A DNA stretch of 64,000 bases from contig OZ243941.1 of the NCBI GenBank assembly GCA_965214205.1, positions 1,116,001-1,180,000 on the forward strand, written 5' to 3'. The notes under the pieces were generated by a model. That model was given only the letters and a program-made list of their open reading frames with translations, was not told the origin of the DNA and did not search any database. Position 1 is the stretch's first letter; each line of letters opens with the position of its first letter. The position numbers were made by a program, and so were the translations under genes. This DNA is from G963663315 sp965214205. Lineage in GTDB: Bacteria > Pseudomonadota > Gammaproteobacteria > Arenicellales > Poriferihabitantaceae. Shown one piece after another: positions 49,548-58,291 of the stretch.

Positions 49548-50513
49548 ATGAAGAAAATCGGTTTTATCGGCCTCGGAAATGTCGGTGGCAAACTGGCGGG
49601 AAGTTTATTGAGAAACGGCGTTGATCTGACGGTCCGGGACCTGGATCGAAGCGCGGCGCAACCGTTCCTCGATGACGGCGCAAAATGGGGGGAAAGTCCA
49701 CGACAGATGGCCGAGAGTGTGGATATCCTGATTACCTGCCTGCCGAATCCCGCGGCCAGCGCCGCGGTGATGGAAGCGGATGACGGCGCCTTGCAGGGTC
49801 TCGGCAAGGGCCGGATATGGGCGGAAATGAGCACCACGGATCAATCCGAGGTATGCCGACTGGGCGCCCAGGTAAAGGCCGTTGGCGCCGAGGCGGTGGA
49901 TTGTCCGGTTTCGGGGGGCTGCCATCGCGCGGCATCCGGCAACATTTCGATATTCGCGGGTTGCGAGCGCGATACATTCGAGCGAATCCTGCCTCTGCTT
50001 ACCACGATGGGGCGGCGCATCCTGCATACCGGCCCGCTTGGTTCGGCCTCGGTCCTGAAAGTGGTGACCAATTATCTGGCTACCGCCAATCTGTTGTCTG
50101 TTTGCGAGGCCCTGATTACGTCGAAGGCGGCGGGAATGGACCTGAACACGACGTATGAGGCGATCCGGATTTCCTCCGGAAATTCTTTCGTCCACGAAAC
50201 CGAAGGCCAGGTTATCCTGAACGGCAGCCGGGACATCAGTTTTACGATGGGGCTGGTCTGCAAGGATATCGGGCTGTTCAACGAGATTGCCAAACGAGAA
50301 AACATCCCGTTGCAACTGTCTCCATTGATGGTGGACATTTTTGAGGACGGCCAGGCGCGGTACGGCGCCCGCGAACTGTCCCCCAATATCATTCGACGCC
50401 TCGAAGACGCCACCGGAATCAACGTCACCGCGCCGGGATTCCCGTCGGAAATGCTGGATGATGAGCCGGAAGAACCCGGTTATGAAGTGCGGGTGGCGAC
50501 GCCTGATTCGTAA
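49548..50513 (+). CDS. Beta-hydroxyacid dehydrogenase (3-hydroxyisobutyrate dehydrogenase family)
   Basis: NAD(P)-dependent dehydrogenase, 321 residues, in two domains. Seen: N-terminal nucleotide site KIGFIGLGNVGGKLAGSLL (G-x-G-x-x-G), substrate loop DCPVSGGCHRAASGNISIFAG (about 122-142), catalytic Lys in LGSASVLKVVTNYLATANL (about 170), and KDIGLFNEIAKRENIPLQLSPL in the helical domain. The usual acidic tail is extended by about 15 acidic residues (DDEPEEPGYE). Substrate is unknown; hydroxyisobutyrate, glyoxylate or tartronate semialdehyde are typical of the family. It stands alone between LOG and the TRAP operon. Confidence 0.88.
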   Translation: MKKIGFIGLGNVGGKLAGSLLRNGVDLTVRDLDRSAAQPFLDDGAKWGESPRQMAESVDILITCLPNPAASAAVMEADDGALQGLGKGRIWAEMSTTDQSEVCRLGAQVKAVGAEAVDCPVSGGCHRAASGNISIFAGCERDTFERILPLLTTMGRRILHTGPLGSASVLKVVTNYLATANLLSVCEALITSKAAGMDLNTTYEAIRISSGNSFVHETEGQVILNGSRDISFTMGLVCKDIGLFNEIAKRENIPLQLSPLMVDIFEDGQARYGARELSPNIIRRLEDATGINVTAPGFPSEMLDDEPEEPGYEVRVATPDS

Positions 50514-50539
50514 ATTCTGTTGCGGCCGGATTGCGACAA

Positions 50540-53200
50540 CTAAAAATGCAGGGACACATCACGATGTACGGAGCGACAGGCGGCTATCTGTTTGGCTCGG
50601 GCTTTTGTGAAACGGGGTTGCAAGCGGGCGCCTATGGAGCTTTTTATCGTGTTGTCGTAGTCTCGAAGCGCGGGCAGCAATGAGGATGCCTGATCTCTCC
50701 ATTCGAGTTCTTGCGCAAACAGCGACAGGGCTTGCGCGTGATGCTGTTTTGCGGATTCGATATCCGGATTGTCTCCTTTCAACGCGCGCCTCGATTTCGA
50801 AAGCTGCGATTTGATTTTGGAAACGCCGTCGAAATCGCCAAGCCGCGATTCGACCGATGTGATGGCTGCAATCGCTATGGCCGCCCGCTCGTTTTCGATT
50901 GATGAAGCCAGGTTCCGGATGGCGTTTTCCGTACCGGCCAGTTGCGTTTTCTGATCAAGCAGCCGCAACAGTTTTTGCAACGGTTCATAAGCTTCATCCG
51001 AGTTGCGGCGATAATGGACTCTCGCGCTCTTTTCCGCTTTCGCGAGGTCCTTGTACTTTTGATTTTCCACCGGCCAGTCTGGCGGCAGACGGTCTTCCAG
51101 CATTTTACGTTCGAGTTCAAGTTCAGCCATTTCCGATTCAATGGATTCCAGCCGCTCGGGCTTGGCGTTGGCATTCCGTGACCATTGTCGGTGGTCGTCC
51201 TGCAGGGATTTCATGCGGTCGTCAATACTCTGGATTCGAATGTTGAGTTGGCGCACTTCGCTGTGCAATGGCTTGTAATCCACTACAAACATCTCCAGGT
51301 CCGCCCCTGTCTCCCGTACATTCTTCACCAGATCGAAGGTATTTCCCGCCAGCCCGAAACTGTCGGTCAGGGAGTCCTGCCAGTCATCCGGCAGGGCGCG
51401 TAAATCCATCCCGCCAATCAGCGCCAGACCATCGAGTATTTCCGTTTCGCGTTCGTCGTATTCCCGGAAAACCTGTTCTTCGAGACAGTATTGCAACTTC
51501 GGGTTGACCGGAGGCGGCGCTGTTTCAGAGGTGAGGTAGGTGCGGGCCGGCATATAGTTGACCAGGCCGGGAGAGTAGCCGACGATGGCGAGTCCGACCA
51601 GTTGCAGTATGATGAACGCGACCGCGCCTTTATAGATCGCCGTGGTCTTGACAGTCGGTGGCGCCACGCCTCTCAGGTAAAACAGGGCAAAGCCGAACGG
51701 GGGGGTCAGGAAAGAGGTCTGAATGTTCAAGCCGATCATCACGCCCAGCCAGACCGCGGTGACATTGGCGGACGGTTCGGCCAACAGGATGGGCGCCACG
51801 ATAGGAACAACGACTACCGCGATTTCGATGAAGTCCAGGAAGAATCCAAGCAGGAATATGACCAGCATAACCACCAGGAACTGGGTCCAGAATCCGCCCG
51901 GCAATCCGGTCAGGAATTCCCGCACCAGATGCTCTCCTCCAAACCCCCGGAACGCCGCCGTCAGCATGGCCGCGCCGATCAGGATGATAAATACCATGGA
52001 GGTGGTCTTGGCGGTGTCGATCATCACACTGACCAGTGTGTCGTTTATTTTCCAGGTTCTCCAGGCGCTCCAGACCACGGCTCCGAGGCAGAAGATGACC
52101 GCGATGACCGCCAGAATAATGCCGAACTGATCTCTTCGATTAGTTATATTCTTTACATTGAGATCAAACAATTGCAGCAGGACCAGAAGACTCAAGGCGG
52201 AACCGATGAAAATAATTAACGGCGTGTATCTGTTCGCGGGATCGTCCTTCAGCCGGTATCCGCCCATAACAATCGCGCCCACCGCGCCAATCGCGCCGGC
52301 CTGATTGACCGTAGCCACGCCGGTCACAATGGAACCGAGTACCGCAAAAATCAGAAAAAGGGGCGGCGCCAGGGAAATGGCGACCTTGCCGAAGAATTTC
52401 CGATCATATTCCCCATCGTAGGGAATCGGCGGCGCCGTACCGGGCTTCAGGATTGCCTTGGCCAGAATGTACAACATGTACAACCCGACCAGAATCAGGC
52501 CGGGGATGAGCGCCCCCATGAACATATCCCCGGCGCTGGCCGAGACAATATCGAGTTCGGCGGGCATCGAAAATTCACCGGTCGCCTTTTTGTATTCTTG
52601 GGCTCTCAGGGTTCTTGCCTGGTCCGCCGCGTTGGCCAACTGGTCGGCCAGGATGATCAGTACAATCGAGGGGGGGATGATTTGTCCGAGGGTGCCTGAA
52701 GCGCAAATGGTTCCGGTGGCTATTGGCTGCGAGTAATTGTTGCGCAGCATGGCCGGCAATGAGATGAGTCCCATCGCAATCACGGTGGCGCCCAGAATGC
52801 CGGTTGTCGCAGCCAGCAACGCTCCAACGAAAACCACGGAAATTCCCAACCCGCCGGGCACCGGCCCGAATAATTGGGCCATCGCCACCAGCAGGTCTTC
52901 GGCGATTTTGGAGCGCTGCAGCATGATTCCCATGAACACGAATAAGGGAATTGCGATCAGCGTATCGCGCTCAACCTCCCAGTACAGGCTGCGAAAATTG
53001 GTCACTCCCGCTGTCAGCCACTGTACCGGGCCATCCTGGGCGAAATAGGCGCCCGGGTCTCCCGCGAACAGGTAACCGAAAATCGCGGCAAGACCAATCG
53101 CTCCAATGGCAGAGCCGGGCAAGGCGAAAGCCACCGGGAATCCCGAGCTCAATGAAATGATCATCAGGAGGATGAGAACTCCCAGGAAAACCAGTTCCAC
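50540..53200 (-). CDS. TRAP transporter large permease (DctM-like) with long soluble C-terminal extension
   Basis: The 886-residue protein holds a DctM-type permease over about residues 1-545, with 12 or more helices (LTAGVTNFRSLYWEVERDTLIAIPLFVFMGIMLQRS, GLGISVVFVGALLAATTGILGATVIAMGLISLPAM, GTLGQIIPPSIVLIILADQLANA, and SFLTPPFGFALFYLRGVAPP near 515). Residues 550-886 are hydrophilic and helix-rich with heptad-like stretches (RQLNIRIQSIDDRMKSLQDD, ERLESIESEMAELELERKMLEDR), suggesting a coiled coil, with no recognised domain. The start is GTG overlapping the dctQ stop (TAGTG). The tail is unusual for a permease of this class. Confidence 0.87.
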   Translation of the reverse strand: MELVFLGVLILLMIISLSSGFPVAFALPGSAIGAIGLAAIFGYLFAGDPGAYFAQDGPVQWLTAGVTNFRSLYWEVERDTLIAIPLFVFMGIMLQRSKIAEDLLVAMAQLFGPVPGGLGISVVFVGALLAATTGILGATVIAMGLISLPAMLRNNYSQPIATGTICASGTLGQIIPPSIVLIILADQLANAADQARTLRAQEYKKATGEFSMPAELDIVSASAGDMFMGALIPGLILVGLYMLYILAKAILKPGTAPPIPYDGEYDRKFFGKVAISLAPPLFLIFAVLGSIVTGVATVNQAGAIGAVGAIVMGGYRLKDDPANRYTPLIIFIGSALSLLVLLQLFDLNVKNITNRRDQFGIILAVIAVIFCLGAVVWSAWRTWKINDTLVSVMIDTAKTTSMVFIILIGAAMLTAAFRGFGGEHLVREFLTGLPGGFWTQFLVVMLVIFLLGFFLDFIEIAVVVVPIVAPILLAEPSANVTAVWLGVMIGLNIQTSFLTPPFGFALFYLRGVAPPTVKTTAIYKGAVAFIILQLVGLAIVGYSPGLVNYMPARTYLTSETAPPPVNPKLQYCLEEQVFREYDERETEILDGLALIGGMDLRALPDDWQDSLTDSFGLAGNTFDLVKNVRETGADLEMFVVDYKPLHSEVRQLNIRIQSIDDRMKSLQDDHRQWSRNANAKPERLESIESEMAELELERKMLEDRLPPDWPVENQKYKDLAKAEKSARVHYRRNSDEAYEPLQKLLRLLDQKTQLAGTENAIRNLASSIENERAAIAIAAITSVESRLGDFDGVSKIKSQLSKSRRALKGDNPDIESAKQHHAQALSLFAQELEWRDQASSLLPALRDYDNTIKSSIGARLQPRFTKARAKQIAACRSVHRDVSLHF

Positions 53201-54234
53201 TATGCGGGCTCCCCTGTGGTCACGGCTTCCTCCCGGCTACTGTTCTGGTAAACGGAAATATTGGACAGCGTGAAACTGATAAACTGAACGGCCATGCTGA
53301 CGGCGAATATCAGCAGGTAAGCGGCCATCAGATACTTGGTATACATACCGAACCCGCTTTGGGAGATTTCAAAGCTGAGCAGCGGGCTATTTATGATGCT
53401 GCCTTTCCCCGACATGCCCTGGATCAGAATATTCCAGCAAAGCGGCAGTCCCAGCAAGAGGGAGCCCAGCGAGTTGGTCAGCGCCTTGCCACGTTCGCTG
53501 AAGTTGGCGTAAAGCACATCGACCCGGACATGCCCATCCTTGACCAGTGTATAGGCGCTGGCGAACAGGAACAGGCCGGCATACCAGAATCGCACCAGAT
53601 CCCCCATGAATGCCTGCTCATAAGAAAAGACAAAGCGGGTAATCACGATCAGGAATTCCGCCGCGACAATCAGCAGGGCCAGCCAGATGAATCCCAGTGT
53701 CCGGGTAAAGCTGGCGATGACAATGGAGAGCAGGATTAATGGAAAGTGGATATAACTGCCTCGAAAAATGGGACGCCCCAACTGGATGGTTAAATATTCT
53801 CCTGCGATCGCGGGTAAAAATCCTTCAACCCTTACAAATGAAATCAGCATATCAGCCAGGCCAACCAGGAACACCGCCCAGAATGCGGCCCGGACGATGA
53901 ATGCGGAAATGCGGTTGTACAGTTCGGCGTCCTCGTCCAGTTTCCGCGCGCGGGTTTTGAGGACCAGAGAGAGGATGCCCACAATCGTGACCAGTGAAGC
54001 GACAAGCTGTATCCAGCCCCGGATCACATCGGAGCCGGTCAGTTCCCGGACAGAGCCCTCTGCGCCGAATAATCCGAGGTGAGAGAGGAAGGCCCGTGTT
54101 CCCGGCCACTTGAACCAGTGGATCAACGTGTTGTCAATCAGAAACAGGAACAACGCAACAATCATGGACGCGGCCAGCGCCCGAAACCCGATGTTCAGAC
54201 TAAATAGCGGATGTGAAGAATGAGAGTTCTTCAC
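53200..54234 (-). CDS. TRAP transporter small permease (DctQ-like)
   Basis: Membrane subunit of 344 residues, longer than a typical DctQ (about 170-220), with an N-terminal part containing two or three extra helices (ALAASMIVALFLFLIDNTLIHW, LVASLVTIVGILSL) and the conserved DctQ half beginning near VRFWYAGLFLFASAYTLVKDGHVRVDVLYANFSERGKALTNSLGSLLLGLPLCWNILIQG. The pattern DGHVRVDV.Y is the classic DctQ motif. It overlaps the large permease gene by one base and follows the binding-protein gene after a stem-loop. Confidence 0.9.
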   Translation of the reverse strand: MKNSHSSHPLFSLNIGFRALAASMIVALFLFLIDNTLIHWFKWPGTRAFLSHLGLFGAEGSVRELTGSDVIRGWIQLVASLVTIVGILSLVLKTRARKLDEDAELYNRISAFIVRAAFWAVFLVGLADMLISFVRVEGFLPAIAGEYLTIQLGRPIFRGSYIHFPLILLSIVIASFTRTLGFIWLALLIVAAEFLIVITRFVFSYEQAFMGDLVRFWYAGLFLFASAYTLVKDGHVRVDVLYANFSERGKALTNSLGSLLLGLPLCWNILIQGMSGKGSIINSPLLSFEISQSGFGMYTKYLMAAYLLIFAVSMAVQFISFTLSNISVYQNSSREEAVTTGEPA

Positions 54235-54315
54235 AATTAACGAAAAATGGAGTTGTGCACTTCGGAGCCTGTGATCAAATCCGGGCGAAGTGGATCAGGG
54301 CGGCCCGTGTTGCAA

Positions 54316-54347
54316 ACAGGAAACGGAGCATACACTCCGTTTCCTGT
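54316..54347 (-). promoter_or_regulatory. Intercistronic stem-loop between TRAP binding-protein and small-permease genes
   Basis: A perfect 13-bp stem (54316-54328 with 54335-54347) and a 6-base loop lie 18 bp beyond the stop of the binding-protein gene on the minus strand. There is no clear run of T after it. Such hairpins often protect the binding-protein mRNA and reduce read-through into the permeases. Confidence 0.7.
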
Positions 54348-54365
54348 GGCCGGAGCCGAAATTTG

Positions 54366-55457
54366 CTATACGCCGAGAACCCTGTTTCTTTGTCTCAGGT
54401 ATTCCTGGTCGGCGATTTTTGCCCAGCCGCCGACATCGGCTCGCGCCTGGACAAAGCTCTCGTGGACCCGTCTTGCGAGGTCACTGTGTTCCACGGTTTC
54501 CGCGAAAACCTCTTCCGCCGCTTCACCGAACGAGTCATAAATGTCATCACTGAATCTTTCCAGCTGGACACCCTGATCATTGATCAGGCGGGCGAGTGAA
54601 GAACCGTTGTTTGCATTGAATTCGGCCATCATCACATCATTTTCCATCGAAGCGGCCGCCTCGATCATCACTCTGTCCGAATTCGACAATCCTTCCCAGA
54701 AATCCTTGTTGATTCCCGAGGCCAGCATTGGCCCGGGTTCATGCATTCCGGGATAGTAATAGTAGCGGGCGGCTTCATAGAATTTCATGGCCTCATCGTT
54801 CCACGGGCCAACCCATTCAGTGGCGTCAATCGCGCCTGAAATCAGGTTCTCGTAAATCTGACCGCCGGGCAGGGAAACCGGGGACGCTCCCAGTTTTGCC
54901 AGTACATCGCCGCCCAGGCCCGGAATCCGCATTTTCAGACCCTTGAAGTCATCGGCCGAGTTCATTTCCTTACGGAACCATCCGCCCATTTGTACGCCGG
55001 TGTTGCCGCACATCAGGTTTTTCAATCCAGACTCGCCCGCAAGCTCGTCCCAGAGCTCCTGCCCTCCGCCAAATCGGATCCAGGCATTCATCTCGGTATA
55101 GGTCAGGCCGAAAGGCACGGCGGTAAAGTAGGCCCAGGCCGGGTGTTTGCCTTTCCAGTAATAGTCGGCGGCATGGTAGATCTGCGCGTTGCCGGACGCC
55201 ACTTCGTCGAACGAATCGAATGCCCCGACCCGCTCACCCGCGGCGAAGTATTCGACTGCGAAGCGGCCATCGCTCATGTCGCTCAGTCTTTGGGCGAATC
55301 GTTGCGCCCCGGTGCCCAGACCCGGAAAGTCCCGCGGCCAGGTCGAAACCACTGCGATTTCAATACGCTCCTGCGCGATAGCGGGAGCCGCCAGGGTTGA
55401 AGCTCCGGCTGCTGCCGCAGCAGCGACTCCGCTTTTTAACAGTTCACGACGTTTCAT
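54366..55457 (-). CDS. TRAP transporter substrate-binding protein (TakP/DctP family)
   Basis: Periplasmic receptor, 363 residues. The N terminus MKRRELLKSG with AAPAIAQ looks like a Tat or Sec signal cleaved near residue 29 (twin-arginine RRELLK). The mature part shows IEIAVVSTWPRDFPGLGTGAQRFAQRLSDMSDGRFAVEYFAAGE, PFGLTYTEMNAWIRFGGGQELWDEL, and MRIPGLGGDVLAKLGASPVSLPGGQIYENLISGAIDATEWVGPWND, including the WVGPWND motif of the TakP subgroup, whose studied members bind 2-oxo acids, sometimes with a cation. The actual ligand is unknown. First gene of the TRAP operon. Confidence 0.92.
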   Translation of the reverse strand: MKRRELLKSGVAAAAAAGASTLAAPAIAQERIEIAVVSTWPRDFPGLGTGAQRFAQRLSDMSDGRFAVEYFAAGERVGAFDSFDEVASGNAQIYHAADYYWKGKHPAWAYFTAVPFGLTYTEMNAWIRFGGGQELWDELAGESGLKNLMCGNTGVQMGGWFRKEMNSADDFKGLKMRIPGLGGDVLAKLGASPVSLPGGQIYENLISGAIDATEWVGPWNDEAMKFYEAARYYYYPGMHEPGPMLASGINKDFWEGLSNSDRVMIEAAASMENDVMMAEFNANNGSSLARLINDQGVQLERFSDDIYDSFGEAAEEVFAETVEHSDLARRVHESFVQARADVGGWAKIADQEYLRQRNRVLGV

Positions 55458-55618
55458 AAGAATATCCTCAAGTTATGGTTCATTTGATCTTTCTGATTCT
55501 GGTTTTCTACCCGGAGTATGTGTTTGTCCAAACCGGGGATGTGCCGGTAGTATCGCCGATTTGTTGAGGACGGTAAAGTAGTTATGGTCAATGCCGATAT
55601 ATTTCACGTCGCCCCCGG

Positions 55619-56713
55619 TCATACTCTGGAAATAGTCATGTAAGCGTGCACATAATCCATGCCGTGGCCTGTCGGATCCGCCATGACCCGTTGATGGTAG
55701 AGTTGATAGTAATCCTCGATCAGTCGCTGGCGTTCTTCAATGGAGCGATTGGCGTCCAGGCCGGCGTAAAAAATGCTTTGATTCCAGCTTCTGATCGTCG
55801 GGATCAGACCATCCGCGAACTTTTTCAGATCCTTGTCCACCTTGAATTGTTCGGCGAAAGGGCAGGGAACCACACCGGTCTCAATGCTGTCCAGTCGCAG
55901 CCCCGCCTGATAACATGCATTGTCCGGGTCGGTCAGCGGCCCGGTGAATTCATCCACGGTACGGTAGTACTGGGGAAGGGTCATATTCCGGTATTCCCGC
56001 TCCGATACCCGGCCCTGCTCAACCAGATCTCTCCAGATCGCGTTGAAGGTATCGAACATATTCACGCCGCCGGTATTGCCGAGATAGCGGCCCTGCTGGT
56101 CACGGCAAAAGTTGGCCAGCGCCATCTTGCCGCCGGGTCGCAACTCTCTCGCCCGGCATTGCAGAATGGTTTCCCAGTCCTGTTCGGCCTGCCGGGCAAA
56201 GGCTTCCAGTTCCGGGCCGCGGGCGCCGACCATGTGTACATGGTCGTTGATATTGCATGGCTTGTCGGATAACCAGTGCATGGCGGTCGCGGAGAAACAG
56301 AAATCAAGGGAATGGTCAGGCGCCGATTGTTGATAGAACGATGTGCCGGAAACCAGCGGGAAGACACGTTCGAACTGGCCGAGCCAGGTTTCGAATTGTG
56401 TGCGCCCGTGAACGATACTGACCAGCGCGTTAAAGTCATTCGCCGGCTGATCCGCATAGATGACCGTAATCTGTACGTCCGGCTTCATTTTCTGTATTTG
56501 TTCGATTGCCCGGCGAATCATGTCCAGCGAAGTGCCCGCGTCCGCGCATCCGGTATCGGCCAGCGTGAACCGGTCAGAGGAAATGTCGATGTTCCTGATC
56601 GCGTCCAGAACACGGGGCGTGGCGATATCAATGACATCCTTTGCGCCTTTCGTAGCCAGCGAGTACAGCCCGCCTTCCGACATGGTAACGTTGTCCGCCT
56701 GGAGGTTTTTCAT
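55619..56713 (-). CDS. SABATH-family SAM-dependent carboxyl methyltransferase
   Basis: The 364-residue protein from the ATG at 56713 has the order of motifs of plant salicylate/jasmonate/IAA carboxyl methyltransferases: DTGCADAGTSLDMIRRAI (SAM site, about 51-68), VIYADQPANDFNALV (about 86-100), SGTSFYQQSAPDHSLDFCFSATAMHWLSDKP (substrate and dimer region, about 122-152), ARELRPGGKMALANF and LPQYYRTVDEFTGPL. The frame continues to 57019 but that would overlap folE entirely out of frame. It starts 5 bp after folE ends on the same strand, so the two are coupled. Substrate is unknown; a carboxylated pterin or deazapurine is one idea given the partner. Confidence 0.82.
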   Translation of the reverse strand: MKNLQADNVTMSEGGLYSLATKGAKDVIDIATPRVLDAIRNIDISSDRFTLADTGCADAGTSLDMIRRAIEQIQKMKPDVQITVIYADQPANDFNALVSIVHGRTQFETWLGQFERVFPLVSGTSFYQQSAPDHSLDFCFSATAMHWLSDKPCNINDHVHMVGARGPELEAFARQAEQDWETILQCRARELRPGGKMALANFCRDQQGRYLGNTGGVNMFDTFNAIWRDLVEQGRVSEREYRNMTLPQYYRTVDEFTGPLTDPDNACYQAGLRLDSIETGVVPCPFAEQFKVDKDLKKFADGLIPTIRSWNQSIFYAGLDANRSIEERQRLIEDYYQLYHQRVMADPTGHGMDYVHAYMTISRV

Positions 56714-56718
56714 TGTAG

Positions 56719-57279
56719 TCAGACTCCGATAAGGGTAAGAAATTCTGAACGGGTGCGATGGCTGGAGCGGAAGGTGCCCAGCATCATGGAGGTTTTCATC
56801 GTCGAGTTCTGTTTCTCGACACCCCGCATCATCATGCAGAAATGTTTCGCTTCTATGATTACGCCGACTCCCCTGGCGCCGGTCACTTTTCCGATGGCGT
56901 GTGCGATTTGCTCGGTCAGGTTTTCCTGGATTTGCAGTCTGCGGGCGTACATGTCGGTGATTCGGGCCATCTTCGACAATCCGATCACCTTGCCGTTCGG
57001 CACATAAGCGATGTGGCATTTGCCGACAAAAGGCAGCAGGTGATGTTCACACAAGGAATACAATTCAATGTCCTTGACAATCACCATTTGGTCATTGTCT
57101 GACTCAAAAATCGCGTTGTTCACGACCTCATCGAGATTTTGCTGATAGCCCCGGGTCAGATATTGCAGCGCCTTGGCCGCTCGCATCGGGGTATCGGACA
57201 GTCCCTGGCGTTCCGGGTCTTCTCCAATCAGGTCGAGGAGAGAATGATAATGTTCGGCTATTTTTTCGGAATGATTCAT
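56719..57279 (-). CDS. folE: GTP cyclohydrolase I
   Basis: Zn-dependent enzyme converting GTP to 7,8-dihydroneopterin triphosphate, the entry point to folate, pterin and deazaguanine pathways. 186 residues. Seen: CEHHLLPFVGKCHIAYVPNGKVIGLSKMARI with the zinc ligands Cys-x-x-His (about residues 76-79), RLQIQENLTEQIAHAI, and GVGVIIEAKHFCMMMRGVEKQNS with the third zinc Cys and substrate-binding residues. It lies alone with the SABATH methyltransferase, apart from other folate genes, so it may be a dedicated copy; a second folE elsewhere in the genome would test this. Confidence 0.95.
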   Translation of the reverse strand: MNHSEKIAEHYHSLLDLIGEDPERQGLSDTPMRAAKALQYLTRGYQQNLDEVVNNAIFESDNDQMVIVKDIELYSLCEHHLLPFVGKCHIAYVPNGKVIGLSKMARITDMYARRLQIQENLTEQIAHAIGKVTGARGVGVIIEAKHFCMMMRGVEKQNSTMKTSMMLGTFRSSHRTRSEFLTLIGV

Positions 57280-57429
57280 GGTTGTTCAATCGACATTGGC
57301 ATGGGTTACATGCCGGAATTGTATCATTGGCTTACCGGTTGTGCGGTAACGCCCGGACCGGTTCGGCGATCCCCGCCCGCGCCCTGATTTGTCATATACT
57401 GTAGTGTATGTTGATTCGGGGTTACAGAT

Positions 57430-58260
57430 ATGGTTGATGAAGTGACCGGGGGCCTGCGCAAGATGAAGGTTGAAGCAACCCGTCCCGTGAGTTATCAGAT
57501 GCCGGTGGGGGACGCGCTACTGGCCGTGAACGAGCAACTCGGGCGCACCCTGGAATTGCGGTATACCGGCAATATCCATTGTATTGGATGCGGCAGAAAA
57601 ACCAGAAAGAGTTTTTCGCAGGGGTACTGCTACCCGTGCTTCAAGTCCCTGGCCGAATGCGACCTGTGCATCATGAAGCCGGAGACCTGTCATTTTGCCC
57701 AGGGAACCTGCCGCGACGAGGAATGGGCAAAAAGTCATTGCATGCAGGATCACTATGTCTATCTCGCAAACTCGTCCGGATTGAAGGTCGGAATCACCCG
57801 GGGCACGCAAATCCCGGTACGCTGGATTGATCAGGGGGCGTCCCAGGCTATCGCCATGTTCAAAATCAGGAATCGGCTCCATTCCGGGCTGCTCGAAGTG
57901 ACACTGAAGAAGCGGGTGAGCGACCGTACCGACTGGCGCAGGCTTCTGAAGGGGCTGCCGCAAGAGCGGGACATGGTTCTGGCGCGTGACCGGCTGATCG
58001 GTTCGGTCCAATCCGAACTGGAAGCGCTGAAGCAATCGAACCCCGGCCTTGAGTGGGAGCAATTGGATGACGCCCCCATTCAACTGACCTATCCGGTAGA
58101 CCGGTATCCCGACAGGATTGTCAGCCTGAATCTGGATAAAACCCCGGAGATTTCAGGAACATTGATGGGAATAAAGGGCCAGTATCTGATTCTCGACTGC
58201 GGCGTGATCAACATCCGCAAGTTCGCGGGTTACGAGGTTAGCGTCCGTCTCCCGAATTGA
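57430..58260 (+). CDS. DUF2797 domain protein
   Basis: A 276-residue protein of the DUF2797 family. The N-terminal part (IHCIGCGRKTRKSFSQGYCYPCFKSLAECDLCIMKPETCHF, about residues 50-95) carries cysteines in a pattern suited to zinc binding (C-x-x-C, C-x-x-C and C-x-x-C). VYLANSSGLKVGITR and WIDQGASQAIAMFKIRNRLHSGLLEVTLKKRVSDRTDWRRLLKG resemble the GIY-YIG-type nuclease fold proposed for the family, with G-L-K-V-G-I-T and R-W-I-D-Q-G-A. Molecular role is unknown. It is divergent from folE and ahead of the WbpM-like gene, 31 bp away. Confidence 0.85.
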   Translation: MVDEVTGGLRKMKVEATRPVSYQMPVGDALLAVNEQLGRTLELRYTGNIHCIGCGRKTRKSFSQGYCYPCFKSLAECDLCIMKPETCHFAQGTCRDEEWAKSHCMQDHYVYLANSSGLKVGITRGTQIPVRWIDQGASQAIAMFKIRNRLHSGLLEVTLKKRVSDRTDWRRLLKGLPQERDMVLARDRLIGSVQSELEALKQSNPGLEWEQLDDAPIQLTYPVDRYPDRIVSLNLDKTPEISGTLMGIKGQYLILDCGVINIRKFAGYEVSVRLPN

Positions 58261-58291
58261 CAGGACATGGGGTAACCGGATTCTGGCAACC

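Noticed and set aside
51491..52219. Long open frame on the plus strand opposite the TRAP large permease
   Set aside because: Its translation is rich in Gln, Asp and Arg in the pattern made by reading a membrane-protein gene backward.
56714..57019. N-terminal extension of the SABATH methyltransferase to 57019
   Set aside because: It lies wholly inside folE in another frame; the translated sequence is basic and low in complexity, and the family sequence starts near the ATG at 56713.
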